Position numbers and translations under genes: made by a program
The notes under the pieces: model-generated
Told to the model about the DNA's origin: nothing
The model's input: only the letters and a program-made list of their open reading frames with translations
The model's database searches: none
From: Falsiroseomonas algicola
GTDB lineage: Bacteria > Pseudomonadota > Alphaproteobacteria > Acetobacterales > Acetobacteraceae
DNA length: 64,000 bases
Direction of reading: 5' to 3'
Assembly: GCF_011040385.1 (NCBI RefSeq)
Contig: NZ_JAAIKB010000002.1
Coordinates: 620,001-684,000 of the forward strand
Part shown: piece after piece, positions 1 through 11,923 of the stretch
Numbering within the stretch: position 1 is the first letter of the stretch
Layout of the letters: each line of letters begins with the position of its first letter

Positions 1-341
1 GCCATCCGATGCGCGACCCGCGCGCCGCGGTCATGCGCCACCACCTGGAAGCGATCGAAGCCGAGGCCGCGCATCAGGGCCACCATGTCCGCCGCCATGG
101 CCCGCTTCGCATAGGCCGCATGGTCCGCGGAGACGGGATGCTTGCCGGACAGCCCGTAGCCCCGCAGGTCCGGGCAGACCACGCTGAAGTCCCGCGCCAG
201 CACCGGGGCCACCTTGTGCCACATGGCATGCGTCTGCGGATTGCCGTGCAGCAGCAGCAGGGGAGGGCCCTTGCCGCCCCGGCGCAGCCGCAGCGCCTGG
301 CCATCCGCGTCCCGCGTTTCCTCGATGAAGCCCTCGAACAT
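1..341 (-). CDS. Alpha/beta hydrolase, haloacetate (fluoroacetate) dehalogenase-like, C-terminus off window
   Basis: Only the first 113 residues are in the window; the gene runs off the left edge. The visible part is the N-terminal half of an alpha/beta-hydrolase: oxyanion-hole motif HGNPQ at residues 32-36, then DLRGYG at 58-63, then the nucleophile elbow [10 protein letters not shown] at 103-112. Asp104 followed by Arg105 and Arg108 reproduces the spacing of the nucleophile and the two carboxylate-binding arginines of fluoroacetate dehalogenases. Other hydrolases have Ser at this position, so hydrolytic dehalogenation of a short 2-haloacid is the best guess; epoxide hydrolase is the alternative. 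The ATG at 341 is preceded by a strong ribosome site (AGGAAGGAG, 8 bases upstream). The gene is divergent from the reductase at 447. The catalytic His and second acid cannot be checked. Confidence 0.8.
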   Translation of the reverse strand, partial: MFEGFIEETRDADGQALRLRRGGKGPPLLLLHGNPQTHAMWHKVAPVLARDFSVVCPDLRGYGLSGKHPVSADHAAYAKRAMAADMVALMRGLGFDRFQVVAHDRGARVAHRM

Positions 342-446
342 GCCGGCCGCTCCTTCCTGGTGGCGCCAGCCTAGACCGTCGGCGCGGGGCGTTGACCCCC
401 GCCGCGGCTGCGGCCAGCCTTGCGACAGGAACGGGAGAGAGACGGG

Positions 447-1364
447 ATGGAAAGCGGGATCAGCCGGGTCGCCTTCATCGGCATCGGCCGCATGGGCTGG
501 CCCATGGCCATCAGGCTGCTGCAGGCCGGCTTCACCGTCGCCGTGCATGATGCCGTGCCCGGCCGTGCCGCCGACTTCGCCGTGAAGCATGGCGGGATTG
601 CCGCGACCAGCGCGGCGGAGGCCGCCGCGGGGGCCGGCGCCGTCATCACCATGCTGCCGACGAGCCGCGAGGTGGCGGAGGTCGTCACCGCCATCCGCCC
701 GCGCCTCGCCCCCGGCGCCATCATCATCGAGATGTCCTCCGGCGAACCCTCCGCCACCCGTGCCATCGCGCATGACCTGGCGACGCAAAGCATCGCCATG
801 GTCGATGCCCCGGTCTCCGGCGGCGTCGCACGGGCGGAAACGGGCACCCTCGCCATCATGACGGGCGGCGATGCGGTGCCGCTGGACCGCGTGGATCCGC
901 TTCTGCGCGCCATGGGCGGCAGCATCACGCGCTGCGGCGATATCGGTGCTGGCCAGGCGATGAAGGCTCTGAACAACCTCGTCAGCGCGGCCGGCTTCCT
1001 GATCAGCGTGGAGGCGCTGCTGATCGGCAGTCGCTTCGGGCTCGACCCCGCCGTGATGGTGGAGGTGCTGAACAACTCCACCGGCATGAACAACAGCACC
1101 CAGCGCAAGCTGAACCAGTTCGTGCTCTCCCGGAAATTCAATTCCGGCTTCGGCCTGGACCTGATGGTGAAAGACCTGTCGATCGCATTGCAGGTGGGGC
1201 GGGAGACGGGGACGCCCGCGCCACTGGCCGCGCAGACGCGGGAATTGTGGGCGGCCGCGGCGTCGCTGCTCGGCCCGGGGCAGGACCACACCGCGGCGGC
1301 GCGGTTCAGTGAGGCGCTGGCGGCCGCCGAACTCGAATCGCCCCAGATCGCGAAGAAGGCGTAG
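447..1364 (+). CDS. NAD(P)-dependent 3-hydroxyisobutyrate dehydrogenase-family oxidoreductase
   Basis: A 305-residue beta-hydroxyacid dehydrogenase. The dinucleotide-binding loop [10 protein letters not shown] lies at residues 12-21, the substrate-binding DAPVSGG block near 120-125, and the family's catalytic lysine in MKALNN near residue 173. Members oxidise 3-hydroxyisobutyrate, tartronate semialdehyde or related short hydroxyacids with NAD(P); the exact substrate cannot be read from the sequence. An in-frame TTG at 420 would add nine residues, but the ATG at 447 follows a purine-rich stretch (GGGAGAGAGACGGG) and places the Rossmann loop at the usual distance from the N-terminus. Only 4 bases separate its stop from the next gene, so the two are probably cotranscribed. 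Confidence 0.85.
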   Translation: MESGISRVAFIGIGRMGWPMAIRLLQAGFTVAVHDAVPGRAADFAVKHGGIAATSAAEAAAGAGAVITMLPTSREVAEVVTAIRPRLAPGAIIIEMSSGEPSATRAIAHDLATQSIAMVDAPVSGGVARAETGTLAIMTGGDAVPLDRVDPLLRAMGGSITRCGDIGAGQAMKALNNLVSAAGFLISVEALLIGSRFGLDPAVMVEVLNNSTGMNNSTQRKLNQFVLSRKFNSGFGLDLMVKDLSIALQVGRETGTPAPLAAQTRELWAAAASLLGPGQDHTAAARFSEALAAAELESPQIAKKA

Positions 1365-1368
1365 CGCC

Positions 1369-2157
1369 ATGTGGGAAGTCCTGGCGCTGCGCTATGCGCG
1401 GCATGAACGCACCGCGCAGTCCAACTTCATGATGCCGGTGGCGGATGCGCATGACGCCATGCCGATGGACTACTTCGTCTGGCTGCTGCGCGGGCCGGAG
1501 GGTCGCCTCGTGCTGGTCGATACCGGCTTCAGCGAGGAGACGGCGGCGAAGCGCGGCCGCACCATCCTGCGTCCGGTCGGCGATTGCCTGCGCGATGTCG
1601 GCGTCGATCCCGCCGCGATCCAGGATGTGGTCGTGACGCATCTGCACTACGACCATGCCGGCAACCTCGACCTCTTCCCGAATGCTCGCCTGCACATCCA
1701 GGACAATGAGGTCTCCTTCGCCACCGGCCGCCACATGTGCAGCCATTGCCTGCGCCATCCCTTCGAGGTCGAGGACGTCGTCCGCCTGGTCCGCGCCGTC
1801 TATGCGGAGCGCGTGGTGTTCCACGACGGGGAAGCGGAGGTCGCGCCCGGCGTCACGCTGCACGGCGTCGGCGGCCATTCCGGCGGGCTGCAGATGGTCC
1901 GCATCGTGACGGCGCGCGGGCCGCTCGTCATCGCCGGCGATGCCAGCCACTACTACGCCAACATGGCGCGGGAGAATCCCTTCCCGATCGTCTTCGACCT
2001 CGGCGCCATGGTGCAGGGATGGCGACGCGCGCGTGCCCTGGCAGGGGGCGATGAGAGCCTGGTGATCCCGGGCCACGACCCACTGGTCCGCAGCCGCTTT
2101 CCGGCCGAGCCCGGCAATGCCGAGGCGACGCGTCTCGACCTGCCGCCCTACTCGTAG
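1369..2157 (+). CDS. Metallo-beta-lactamase-fold hydrolase, AHL-lactonase (AttM/AiiA)-like
   Basis: A 262-residue MBL-fold protein. The metal-binding motif HLHYDHAGN lies at residues 91-99 (His91, His93, Asp95, His96). A third His is in GHSGG near 169, a bridging Asp in AGDASH near 190, and a terminal His in IPGHDP near 237. The pattern and length fit the N-acyl-homoserine-lactonase-like branch of the superfamily, though many such proteins act on other lactones or esters. It follows the upstream reductase by 4 bases. Its last 10 bases overlap the end of the convergent membrane-protein gene. The ATG at 1369 was chosen because an upstream in-frame extension would run into the preceding gene. 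Confidence 0.8.
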   Translation: MWEVLALRYARHERTAQSNFMMPVADAHDAMPMDYFVWLLRGPEGRLVLVDTGFSEETAAKRGRTILRPVGDCLRDVGVDPAAIQDVVVTHLHYDHAGNLDLFPNARLHIQDNEVSFATGRHMCSHCLRHPFEVEDVVRLVRAVYAERVVFHDGEAEVAPGVTLHGVGGHSGGLQMVRIVTARGPLVIAGDASHYYANMARENPFPIVFDLGAMVQGWRRARALAGGDESLVIPGHDPLVRSRFPAEPGNAEATRLDLPPYS

Positions 2158-2477
2158 AGGAAGGAATAGGTCGCGAGCCCGAGGCCCACGACGCCGAACA
2201 GCATGGAGATGCCCGGCCATGTCCGCTTCGGGCCGCGGTGGCCGAACCACCAGTTGACGGCGAAGGAGCCGAGCAGCGCCGCCAGCCCATCCGCCCAGTG
2301 CCGGTCATAGAAGCCGCGCAGGATGATCAGCACCCACCCCGCCAGGCACAGATAGGACAGCCCGCGCCAGAACTGGTCGGCGATCGGATTGGCCGGGCGC
2401 ATCGCCGGGTCCTGCGACAGCGTATGGATATACGCGGAGACGGACAGCAGCAGGGCCGAGAGGAAGAAGGCGGACAT
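2148..2477 (-). CDS. Small multi-pass membrane protein of unknown function
   Basis: A 109-residue hydrophobic protein with about four predicted membrane segments: near residues 3-20, 35-55, 62-80 and 86-107. Short charged loops lie between them, including an HRGPKR stretch on the presumed cytoplasmic side. I do not recognise a characterised family. The ATG at 2477 is the first Met directly before the hydrophobic start; the frame stays open upstream into the end of ligA, but that extension looks non-native. It lies immediately downstream of ligA on the same strand and is probably the last gene of that transcript. Its 3' end overlaps the convergent hydrolase gene by 10 bases. Confidence 0.6.
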   Translation of the reverse strand: MSAFFLSALLLSVSAYIHTLSQDPAMRPANPIADQFWRGLSYLCLAGWVLIILRGFYDRHWADGLAALLGSFAVNWWFGHRGPKRTWPGISMLFGVVGLGLATYSFLYE

Positions 2478-2515
2478 GTCGGCAGATAGGACCGGCTGGC
2501 CCGCCCGCGCAAGCG

Positions 2516-5149
<2,634 letters not shown>

Positions 5150-5153
<4 letters not shown>

Positions 5154-6832
5154 AAGAGGCCGCCTGCCAGCAGGCTGTCGGCGGCCATGCGCGCGGCCTC
5201 CGTCACCTTCTCGCCCGCCAGCATGCGGGCGATTTCCTCCCGCCGCGCCGCCACGTCGAGCGGCACCACGCGCGTCTCCGCCCGCCCGGCCTTGACCTGC
5301 TTGGCGACTGAGAAATGCCGCCCGCCCCGCGCGGCCACCTGCGGCGAATGGGTCACCACCAGCACCTGCAGCCGCTCTGCCACACGAGCCAGGCGGTCAC
5401 CGACTGCCGCCGCGGTGGCGCCACCGACACCGCTATCGACCTCGTCGAAGACCAGGGTCGGCACGGGCGACCCGCGGGCCAGCACCACCTTGAAGGCCAG
5501 CATCAGGCGCGAGAGCTCGCCGCCCGAGGCGACCTTGTCCAGGGCCCCCGGCGGCTGGCCGGGATTGGTGGAGACGAGGAAGGTGACGCGATCCACGCCA
5601 TCCGGCCCCCAGGCGGGCTCCGGCTTCTCGACCACCTCCACCACCAGCCGGGCGCGGTCCAGCTTCAGCGGTGGCAATTCGCGGGCGATCGACTTCTCCA
5701 GCTTCTGCGCCGCCTCGCGCCGGGCCGCGGTCAGACGTGCGGCCGCGGCGACGTAAGCCGCACGCGTCTCCCGGGCCCGCTGTTCGGCCGCCGCAACCTG
5801 GCCGGTGCCGGCATCCAGCGCCGCCAGCCGCGCCTTGAGGGAGACCAGCAGACCCGGCAGTTCCACGACCGGGATCAGATGCTTCCGCGCGGCGGCTCGC
5901 AGCGCGAAGAGCCGCTCTTCGACATGTTCAAGCCGGCGCGGATCGGCGGAAGCCTCATGCGCCAGCCGCTCCAGCGCCGTCTCCGCATCCGACAGCGCAT
6001 CCAGCGCCCGGCCCAGCGCTTCCAGGGCCGGTTCGGCATCGGTGTTCGGGGCTGGCAGGCGCTCCAGCGCCCGGGAGGCGCTGCGCAGCGCGGACCCGGG
6101 ATTGGCGCTGCGGCGGTCGCGCGGCTGCAGCGCGGCCAGCGCCTCCGCGATCGCCTCGCCGCGGCGCTCGCCCTGCTGCAAATGCTGGCGTTCGGCGGCC
6201 AACTGGTCCTCCTCGCCCTCGATCGGCGCGAGTTCCTCCAGTTCGCCGACGGCATGGCGCAGGAACTCCTCGTCCCGCTGGGCGGCCGCGATCTCCTCCC
6301 GCGCCGTGGCCAGGGCCCGCTCCGCCTCCCGCCACTGGCGGTGGGCGTCAGCGACGGCGCCGCGCAGGCTGTCCAACGCGCCGGAGGCATCCAGCAAGCC
6401 CGCGTGATGCGCAGGATCAGCCAGGCCCACCTGGTCGTGCTGGCCCTGCACCTCGACCAGCAGCGAGCCCAGCCGCCGCAGCGTCGCCAGCCCCACGGGC
6501 TGGTCGTTCACGAAGGCGCGGCTGCGGCCATCGGCGGTGACGATGCGGCGGAGGACGATCTCTTCCTCCGACTCGATGCCCTGTTCGGTCAGCAGCGCGC
6601 GGGCAGGGTGCTGATCCCCGGGCGCGAACGCGGCGGCAACACTGGCCTGGGTCTGGCCCGCTCGTACAAGCCCACCACCCGTGGAGCGTGCCCCAAGCGC
6701 CAGGCCGAGGCTGTCCAGCAGGATCGATTTGCCGGCGCCGGTCTCGCCGGTCAGCACCGTCAGGCCCGGCCCGAAGACAAGGTCCAGCCGCTCGATCAGC
6801 ACCACGTCGCGGATGGCGAGGGCGGTCAGCAC
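5150..6832 (-). CDS. recN: DNA repair protein RecN (SMC-like ATPase)
   Basis: A 560-residue RecN that acts in recombinational repair of double-strand breaks. Walker A (TGETGAGKS) lies near residue 30. A long Ala/Arg/Glu-rich coiled-coil centre spans about 160-370. The ABC signature SGGELSRLML, the Walker B region LVFDEVDSG and the VVTHSPQ switch are in the C-terminal half. The frame is open for 58 codons upstream, but that would run into bamD. The GTG at 6832 gives the family's usual N-terminus (VLTALAIRDVVLIE) and a 22-base gap after bamD, so I chose it. The stop is coupled to the acetyltransferase by a GTGA overlap. Confidence 0.95.
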
Positions 6833-6854
6833 GACAGGCGCCGCGCCCTGCGGC

Positions 6855-7715
6855 TCAGAAGATCCAGCCCACGGCCCGGCGGAAGAAGCCGGGTCGGTCC
6901 TGCTCGGTCGGCTGCGCGCCATCGACGAGAAGCGCGTAGCTGTCCTGGTACCATTCGCTGCCGGGATAGTTGTGGCCGAGGACGGAAGCCGTGCGCCGCG
7001 CCTCATCCGTCAGGCCCAGCGCCAGATAGATCTCCGTCAGCCGGTGCAAGGCTTCAGGCACGTGGTTCGTCGTCTGGTACTCATCCACCACCCGGCGGAA
7101 GCGGCCGATGGCAGCGGTATAGAGGCGCCGGTTCTGGTAGAAGCGGCCTACGACCATTTCGCGGCCCGCCAGGTGGTCCCGTGCCAGGTCCATCTTCAGG
7201 CGCGCATCGCGGGCATAGGGCGTGTTGGGGAAGCGGTTCGCCACATCCTGCAGCGCGGCCATCGCCTGCTCGGTCGTGCGCTGGTCACGCTCCGTGTCGT
7301 TGATCTGCTCGTAGTAGCAGAGCGCGCGCAGGTAGTAGGCATAGGCGATGTCGCGATGCGCGGGATGCAGCTGGATGAAACGGTCCAGCGCGCCGAGCGC
7401 TTCCGTGTAGCGGTTGCGCATGTACTCGCCATAGGCGGACATGAGCTTCGCGTTGGTGGCGAAGGCGGAGTAGGGGTGCTCCCGCTCCACCGTGTCGAAA
7501 AGCTGGACCGCGCGCTGGAAGCGCTCCGCGTTCAGCTCCTCCATCCCCGCGGCATAGAGCGCCTCGGGAGAGGTGTCCTGGCCCGTGGCGCCGGGCCGCG
7601 CGGCGCCTAGCGAGCTCTGCCGGCCGTCCCAGGCCGTTGGGCCGGAGCACGCCGCGATGGGCAGGATGAGGATGAGAGGCAGCAGACGTCGGAGCATCGT
7701 GGACCGGTCACGCAT
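6855..7715 (-). CDS. bamD: Outer membrane protein assembly lipoprotein BamD
   Basis: A 286-residue lipoprotein of the BAM complex, which inserts beta-barrel proteins into the outer membrane. An N-terminal signal with the lipobox LPIAAC puts the lipidated Cys at residue 23. Tetratricopeptide-like helical repeats follow from about residue 48 (SPEALYAAGMEELN and further repeats to about 250), and the PYSAFA.NAKL pattern is typical of BamD (YfiO). The start at 7715 is supported by a G-run ribosome site; an ATG at 7697 would also keep the signal. The leader contains a hairpin that could mask this ribosome site (separate entry). Location between lpxC and recN links it to envelope biogenesis. Confidence 0.93.
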   Translation of the reverse strand: MRDRSTMLRRLLPLILILPIAACSGPTAWDGRQSSLGAARPGATGQDTSPEALYAAGMEELNAERFQRAVQLFDTVEREHPYSAFATNAKLMSAYGEYMRNRYTEALGALDRFIQLHPAHRDIAYAYYLRALCYYEQINDTERDQRTTEQAMAALQDVANRFPNTPYARDARLKMDLARDHLAGREMVVGRFYQNRRLYTAAIGRFRRVVDEYQTTNHVPEALHRLTEIYLALGLTDEARRTASVLGHNYPGSEWYQDSYALLVDGAQPTEQDRPGFFRRAVGWIF

Positions 7716-7720
7716 GAGAA

Positions 7721-7752
7721 CCCCCCTATACCACGCCGTGACCCATAGGGGG
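7721..7752 (-). promoter_or_regulatory. Hairpin masking the bamD ribosome binding site
   Basis: In the bamD leader, CCCCCTAT at 7752-7745 (minus-strand reading) is an exact 8-base complement of ATAGGGGG at 7729-7722, with a 15-base loop. The second arm contains the G-run just 6 bases before the ATG at 7715, so folding would hide the ribosome site. This is seen directly in the sequence; a regulatory role is inference. Confidence 0.45.
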
Positions 7753-7850
7753 CAAGGCGGGGGGACGCGCTTCGAGGAAAGCCGACATCCGCCCCATCAA
7801 GCCGCGGTGATGCGTCAGCCGTTGCCGGCTGGCAACCTCAGGCGTCCTGT

Positions 7851-8798
7851 TCAGGCCATCGCCGGCGCGGCGGCGGCCGGCAGGCGGGTGGCAGCGCCAT
7901 CCACCGAAACTTCGCCTTCCACCAGGCGCCAAGCGCTGCGATCCGCGAACAGGGCCCGCAGCAGCTTGTTGTTGAGCGCATGGCCGGACCGATGCCCGAC
8001 GAAGCGCGCCGAAAGGGCCGCGCCGGCCAGCGCCAGGTCACCCACGACATCCAGCAGCTTGTGGCGCACGAACTCATCGGGGCGGCGCAGGCCGCCGGGG
8101 TTCAGCACCAGCGGGCCGTCCACCACGATGGCGTTCGCCAGGCTGCCGCCCTGCGCCAGGCCGGCGGCGCGCAGCCGCGCGATCTCCTCGGCGAGGGTGA
8201 AGGTGCGCGCATCGGCCAGCCCGGCCCGGAAGGCGGCCGGCGTCACCCGCATGCCGACGCTCTGGCTGCCGATGGCGGTGGAGGGGAAGTCGATCGACAG
8301 TTCCGCCTCGAACCCCGCCGTGTTGGCCGGCAGCAGTTCGACGAAGGCGCCCTTCTCCTCCACCCGCACGCGACGCAGCACCTCGATGACGGGCGCCGGG
8401 AGATTGAGGCTGGTGGTGCCGGCGCAGTCGATCAGGAAGACGAAAGGCGCGGCGGAGCCATCCAGGATGGGCACTTCCGCGCCATCGATCTCCAGGATTG
8501 CATCCGTGATGCCGGTGCCCGCGAGAGCGGCCATCACATGCTCAACCGTGCCGATCCGCGCCTGCGGTGCGTCGGCGGCGACAAGGGCGGTGCATAGCCG
8601 CGTATCAGCCACGCGGTCGAAGCGAGCCGGCACATCGATGCCAAGGTCGGTGCGGCGGAAGATGATGCCAGTACCGGCCGGCGCGGGACGGAGGGTCAAG
8701 GAGACGCGGCGGCCGCTGTGCAAGCCGACGCCCACGCAGCCGATCGCGGTCTTCAGCGTCTTGCGCCGGGCCCTGTCGATCGGAAGGAAACCGTCCAT
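7851..8798 (-). CDS. lpxC: UDP-3-O-acyl-N-acetylglucosamine deacetylase
   Basis: A 315-residue zinc deacetylase, the committed step of lipid A synthesis. The zinc ligands are visible: His87 in VEHVMAAL, and His246 and Asp250 in HKLLDVVGD. The catalytic His273 is in SGHALNN. The two-domain arrangement and length match the family. It follows ftsZ by about 250 bases, after a terminator-like hairpin, as in many Alphaproteobacteria. The 252-base gap upstream (8799-9050) probably holds its own promoter, but no convincing box was found. Confidence 0.96.
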   Translation of the reverse strand: MDGFLPIDRARRKTLKTAIGCVGVGLHSGRRVSLTLRPAPAGTGIIFRRTDLGIDVPARFDRVADTRLCTALVAADAPQARIGTVEHVMAALAGTGITDAILEIDGAEVPILDGSAAPFVFLIDCAGTTSLNLPAPVIEVLRRVRVEEKGAFVELLPANTAGFEAELSIDFPSTAIGSQSVGMRVTPAAFRAGLADARTFTLAEEIARLRAAGLAQGGSLANAIVVDGPLVLNPGGLRRPDEFVRHKLLDVVGDLALAGAALSARFVGHRSGHALNNKLLRALFADRSAWRLVEGEVSVDGAATRLPAAAAPAMA

Positions 8799-9005
8799 CT
8801 GCTTGCGTCCTCAGTCTGCGCTGCGTCGCTGGTGCCACCGAAAAGGGCCCCGTTCAGCAACACATCCCCCGTTCCAACAACACCGGGCCGCGTTTTGCGG
8901 TCGCACCGATGAGGACGCCCGGACCGGACCTCCCAGGGCAAAATGGCAGGCTGCCCCAGGGAATGCCATTCAAGCCTTGTTTCGCGGTATTACGTCGCAA
9001 GGCCT

Positions 9006-9047
9006 TGAAATTGCGGCGTTGCTGTGGTGCAGCAACGCCGCATTTCA
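9006..9047 (-). terminator. Stem-loop after ftsZ, likely terminator
   Basis: A perfect 11-bp inverted repeat (GCGGCGTTGCT at 9013-9023, AGCAACGCCGC at 9031-9041) is extended by TGAAAT/ATTTCA (9006-9011 and 9042-9047) around one bulged base. It starts 4 bases after the ftsZ stop. The A/T-rich outer arms on both sides could support termination of ftsZ transcripts, although no long U-run follows. Confidence 0.7.
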
Positions 9048-9050
9048 GCC

Positions 9051-10553
9051 TTAATTGCTCTGCCGGCGCAAGAAGGTGGGAATGTCGAGCCCCATCTCAT
9101 CCTGCTGCGGTGCACGCGTCACGGCACGGGGAGCGGCCGGCGGCTCGATCCGCTGCGGCGCCGGCGCCGGGGCCTGGGCCTCCGGCACATCGCGCCGCAT
9201 CAGGCCCGTGGCCTTCCGGAACAGGTTGTTCAGGCCGCCCGGCTGGGCCGCCGCCGGCGGGGCCGCCGCGCGCGTCACGGCCGGGGCGCGCAGCCCGACT
9301 TCTGCTTGCTGGGCCATCACCACCGGACCCTCGGCCACCGGGGCGACCGGGGCGGCTTCCATGGGCGCGGGAGCTGGGGCCACCGGCTGCGGCGCGACCG
9401 GCGCCACATAGGGCTGGGCCGGGCGCATCGCGGCGGGCGCCGGCGCCGCGGCGACTCGCGGCGTGAACCCACCCGGGGCCCGCATGGCCGGCGCCGGCGC
9501 GACACTGGCGGTCGCCACGGCCTGCACCGGCGCGCCGCCGCCCATCGCCACCAGCTTCGGCCGCTCGGCGTCCCGCGCCTCACGCGCATCGATGCCGGTC
9601 GCGACGACGGACACGCGCAGACGCCCGTTCATCGTCTCATCGACCGAGGAGCCGAAGATGATGTTGGCGTCCTCGTCCACTTCCTTGCGGATGCGGTTCG
9701 CGGCCTCATCGACCTCGAACAGCGTCATGTCGTAGCCGCCGGTGATGTTGATCAGCACGCCGCGGGCGCCACGCATGGAGGTGTCCTCCAGCAGCGGGTT
9801 GCTGATCGCGGCCTCGCTGGCCTTAATGGCGCGATCCTCGCCCTCGGCCTCGCCGGTGCCCATCATCGCCTTGCCCATCTCCGCCATCACGGTGCGGATG
9901 TCGGCGAAGTCGAGGTTCACGAGGCCCGGATTGACCATCAGATCCGTCACGCCGCGCACGCCCATGTAGAGGACGTTGTCGGCCATCTTGAAGGCCTCGG
10001 CGAAGGTCGTCCGCTCATTCGCCAGTCGGAACAGGTTCTGGTTCGGGATGACGATCAGCGTATCGACGAACTGCTGCAGTTCCTCGATCCCCGCATCGGC
10101 GGACTTCTTGCGCTTCGGGCCTTCGAAGTCGAAGGGCTTGGTCACCACGCCGACGGTCAGGATCCCCCGCTCCCGCGCCATGCGGGCGATCACCGGCGCC
10201 GCGCCCGTGCCCGTGCCGCCACCCATGCCGGCGGTGACGAAGACCATGTGGCTGCCATCGAGGTGGCGGGCCAGTTCCTCGGTCGCTTCCTCGGCCGCGG
10301 CGCGGCCGATCTCCGGCTTCGCGCCGGCGCCGAGTCCCTGCGTCAGATGCGGGCCGAGCTGGACGCGGCGATCCGCCTTGCTGTGGACCAGCGACTGCGC
10401 GTCGGTATTGGCGACGAGGAATTCCACCCCGTCCAGGCCCATCGCGACCATGTTGTTCACGGCGTTCGTGCCGCCGCCACCCACGCCCACGACGGTGATG
10501 CGCGGGCTGAAATCGGTGTGCTGGTGGATCGGAATGGTCAGGTTCAGGGTCAT
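9051..10553 (-). CDS. ftsZ: Cell division GTPase FtsZ
   Basis: A 500-residue tubulin homologue that forms the Z-ring. The N-terminal GTPase domain contains [12 protein letters not shown] near 22-34, the tubulin signature GGGTGTG at 111-117 and the [12 protein letters not shown]7 loop near 210-220. After about residue 325 there is a roughly 145-residue linker very rich in Ala and Pro. The conserved C-terminal peptide ([11 protein letters not shown]) follows, which binds FtsA and other partners. The long linker is usual for Alphaproteobacteria. The start has a strong ribosome site (AGGAGAGG). It is the last gene of the dcw run, 77 bases after ftsA. Confidence 0.98.
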   Translation of the reverse strand: MTLNLTIPIHQHTDFSPRITVVGVGGGGTNAVNNMVAMGLDGVEFLVANTDAQSLVHSKADRRVQLGPHLTQGLGAGAKPEIGRAAAEEATEELARHLDGSHMVFVTAGMGGGTGTGAAPVIARMARERGILTVGVVTKPFDFEGPKRKKSADAGIEELQQFVDTLIVIPNQNLFRLANERTTFAEAFKMADNVLYMGVRGVTDLMVNPGLVNLDFADIRTVMAEMGKAMMGTGEAEGEDRAIKASEAAISNPLLEDTSMRGARGVLINITGGYDMTLFEVDEAANRIRKEVDEDANIIFGSSVDETMNGRLRVSVVATGIDAREARDAERPKLVAMGGGAPVQAVATASVAPAPAMRAPGGFTPRVAAAPAPAAMRPAQPYVAPVAPQPVAPAPAPMEAAPVAPVAEGPVVMAQQAEVGLRAPAVTRAAAPPAAAQPGGLNNLFRKATGLMRRDVPEAQAPAPAPQRIEPPAAPRAVTRAPQQDEMGLDIPTFLRRQSN

Positions 10554-10630
10554 GTGTGCGGGCCTCTCCTGGAACTCAGCCTAGCGCAGCGGCCGGGGGA
10601 TTGGGATGGGGGGAATGGCGTTCGGGCGCA

Positions 10631-11923
10631 TCACAAGCGATCCCGCAGCCACTCATAGAGACGGCGAATCGAGCCCTGCGGCCGGTCAATACCAGGCGCG
10701 ACATCCACCACGGGACGACCTTCGCCGGCACCCCAGGCCAGAAGGCCGATGGCGGCGGCGAAAGGAGGCCCGCCGGCGGTATCCGGCAGGCCGCGCACGC
10801 TGCGCGGGCGCCCGATTCGGACCTGGCGATCCAGCACGCGGGCCGCCAGTTCGCGCGCGCCGATCATCTGGCTGGCGCCGCCCGTCAGCACCACGCGCGT
10901 GCCGGCTTCCTTCGCGACTCCGGCCTGCTCCAGCCTCTCGCGCACGAACTCGAAGGTCTCCTCGAGCCGCGGACGGATGATGTTGACGATCATCGCGCGC
11001 GGCACCCGCGCGATGTGGTCCTCATCCTCGCCGACCAGCGGCACGGGCAGCATCTCCCGCTCGTCATCCGCCGCCGCCAGCGCGCCGCCATGCAGCGTCT
11101 TCAGCCGTTCCGCATGGCTGATGGGCGTGGAGAGGACGCGCGCCAGATCGTTCGTCACCTGCCAGCCGCCGACGGGGATCTGCGCCGTGTGGATCAGCTG
11201 CCCCTCGCTGAAGACGGCGATGGAGGTCGTGCCGCCGCCCATGTCGATGACGGTCGCGCCGATGCGCTTCTCATCCTCCACCAGCGTCGCAAGGCCCGCG
11301 GCGAGCGGGGCGGAGACCAGTTCCTCCACCTCCAGGTCGCAGCGCGCGAGGCAGGCGCCGAGGTTCCGCAGCGCGGCCTGGGACGCATCCACCAGGTGCA
11401 CGCGGGCGCCGAGCGTATCGCAGACCATGCCGCGCGGATCCTCGACCCCCGGCGTGGCATCGACCGTGAAGGAGACGGGCGATCCATGCACCGTCTCCCG
11501 CCCATCCTCCGTGCCGCGGCGGCGACCCTCATGCAGGATCGCGCGCAGGTCGGCATCGGTCACGGCGCGGCCGCCGATCGGCCACTGCACATGCAGCAGC
11601 CGCGAATCGGGCTGGCCGCAGGAGAGGTTCACGATGGCGCCGGAGAGCTGCGTGTCCGACATCTCCTCCGCCTGGCCGACGGCGGCGCGGATGGCGCGTT
11701 CCGCCTCCTCCAGGTCGATGATGGACCCGCCCTTCACCCCGCGTCCGCGCTGCCAGCCGAAGCCCAACACCCGCGGCTCCCCATCGCCTTCGATGCGCGC
11801 GATCAGGCAGACGACCTTGGTCGTGCCGATATCGAGCACGCCGAAGGGGCCGTTCCGCGCGCCGCGGCGGCGCTTTTCGGGCGGGGGATCGATGCCGGCG
11901 GGAAGGCGGGAGAGCGCGTTCAT
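10631..11923 (-). CDS. ftsA: Cell division protein FtsA (actin-like)
   Basis: A 430-residue actin-fold ATPase that tethers FtsZ to the membrane. The phosphate-1 loop LDIGTTKV lies near residues 30-37. The VIDMGGGTTS motif, about 220, is the second phosphate loop. VVLTGGASQM, near 360, is the adenosine motif. The C-terminal RRLYEWLRDRL is the membrane-targeting amphipathic helix. The N-terminus has about 25 extra basic residues before the fold. The start overlaps the ftsQ stop by 4 bases (ATGA), so translation is coupled. Confidence 0.96.
   Translation of the reverse strand: MNALSRLPAGIDPPPEKRRRGARNGPFGVLDIGTTKVVCLIARIEGDGEPRVLGFGWQRGRGVKGGSIIDLEEAERAIRAAVGQAEEMSDTQLSGAIVNLSCGQPDSRLLHVQWPIGGRAVTDADLRAILHEGRRRGTEDGRETVHGSPVSFTVDATPGVEDPRGMVCDTLGARVHLVDASQAALRNLGACLARCDLEVEELVSAPLAAGLATLVEDEKRIGATVIDMGGGTTSIAVFSEGQLIHTAQIPVGGWQVTNDLARVLSTPISHAERLKTLHGGALAAADDEREMLPVPLVGEDEDHIARVPRAMIVNIIRPRLEETFEFVRERLEQAGVAKEAGTRVVLTGGASQMIGARELAARVLDRQVRIGRPRSVRGLPDTAGGPPFAAAIGLLAWGAGEGRPVVDVAPGIDRPQGSIRRLYEWLRDRL

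Noticed and set aside
6833-7006. 58-codon N-terminal extension of recN
   Set aside because: It would overlap the 3' end of bamD and has no RecN-like sequence; the GTG at 6832 gives the normal N-terminus.
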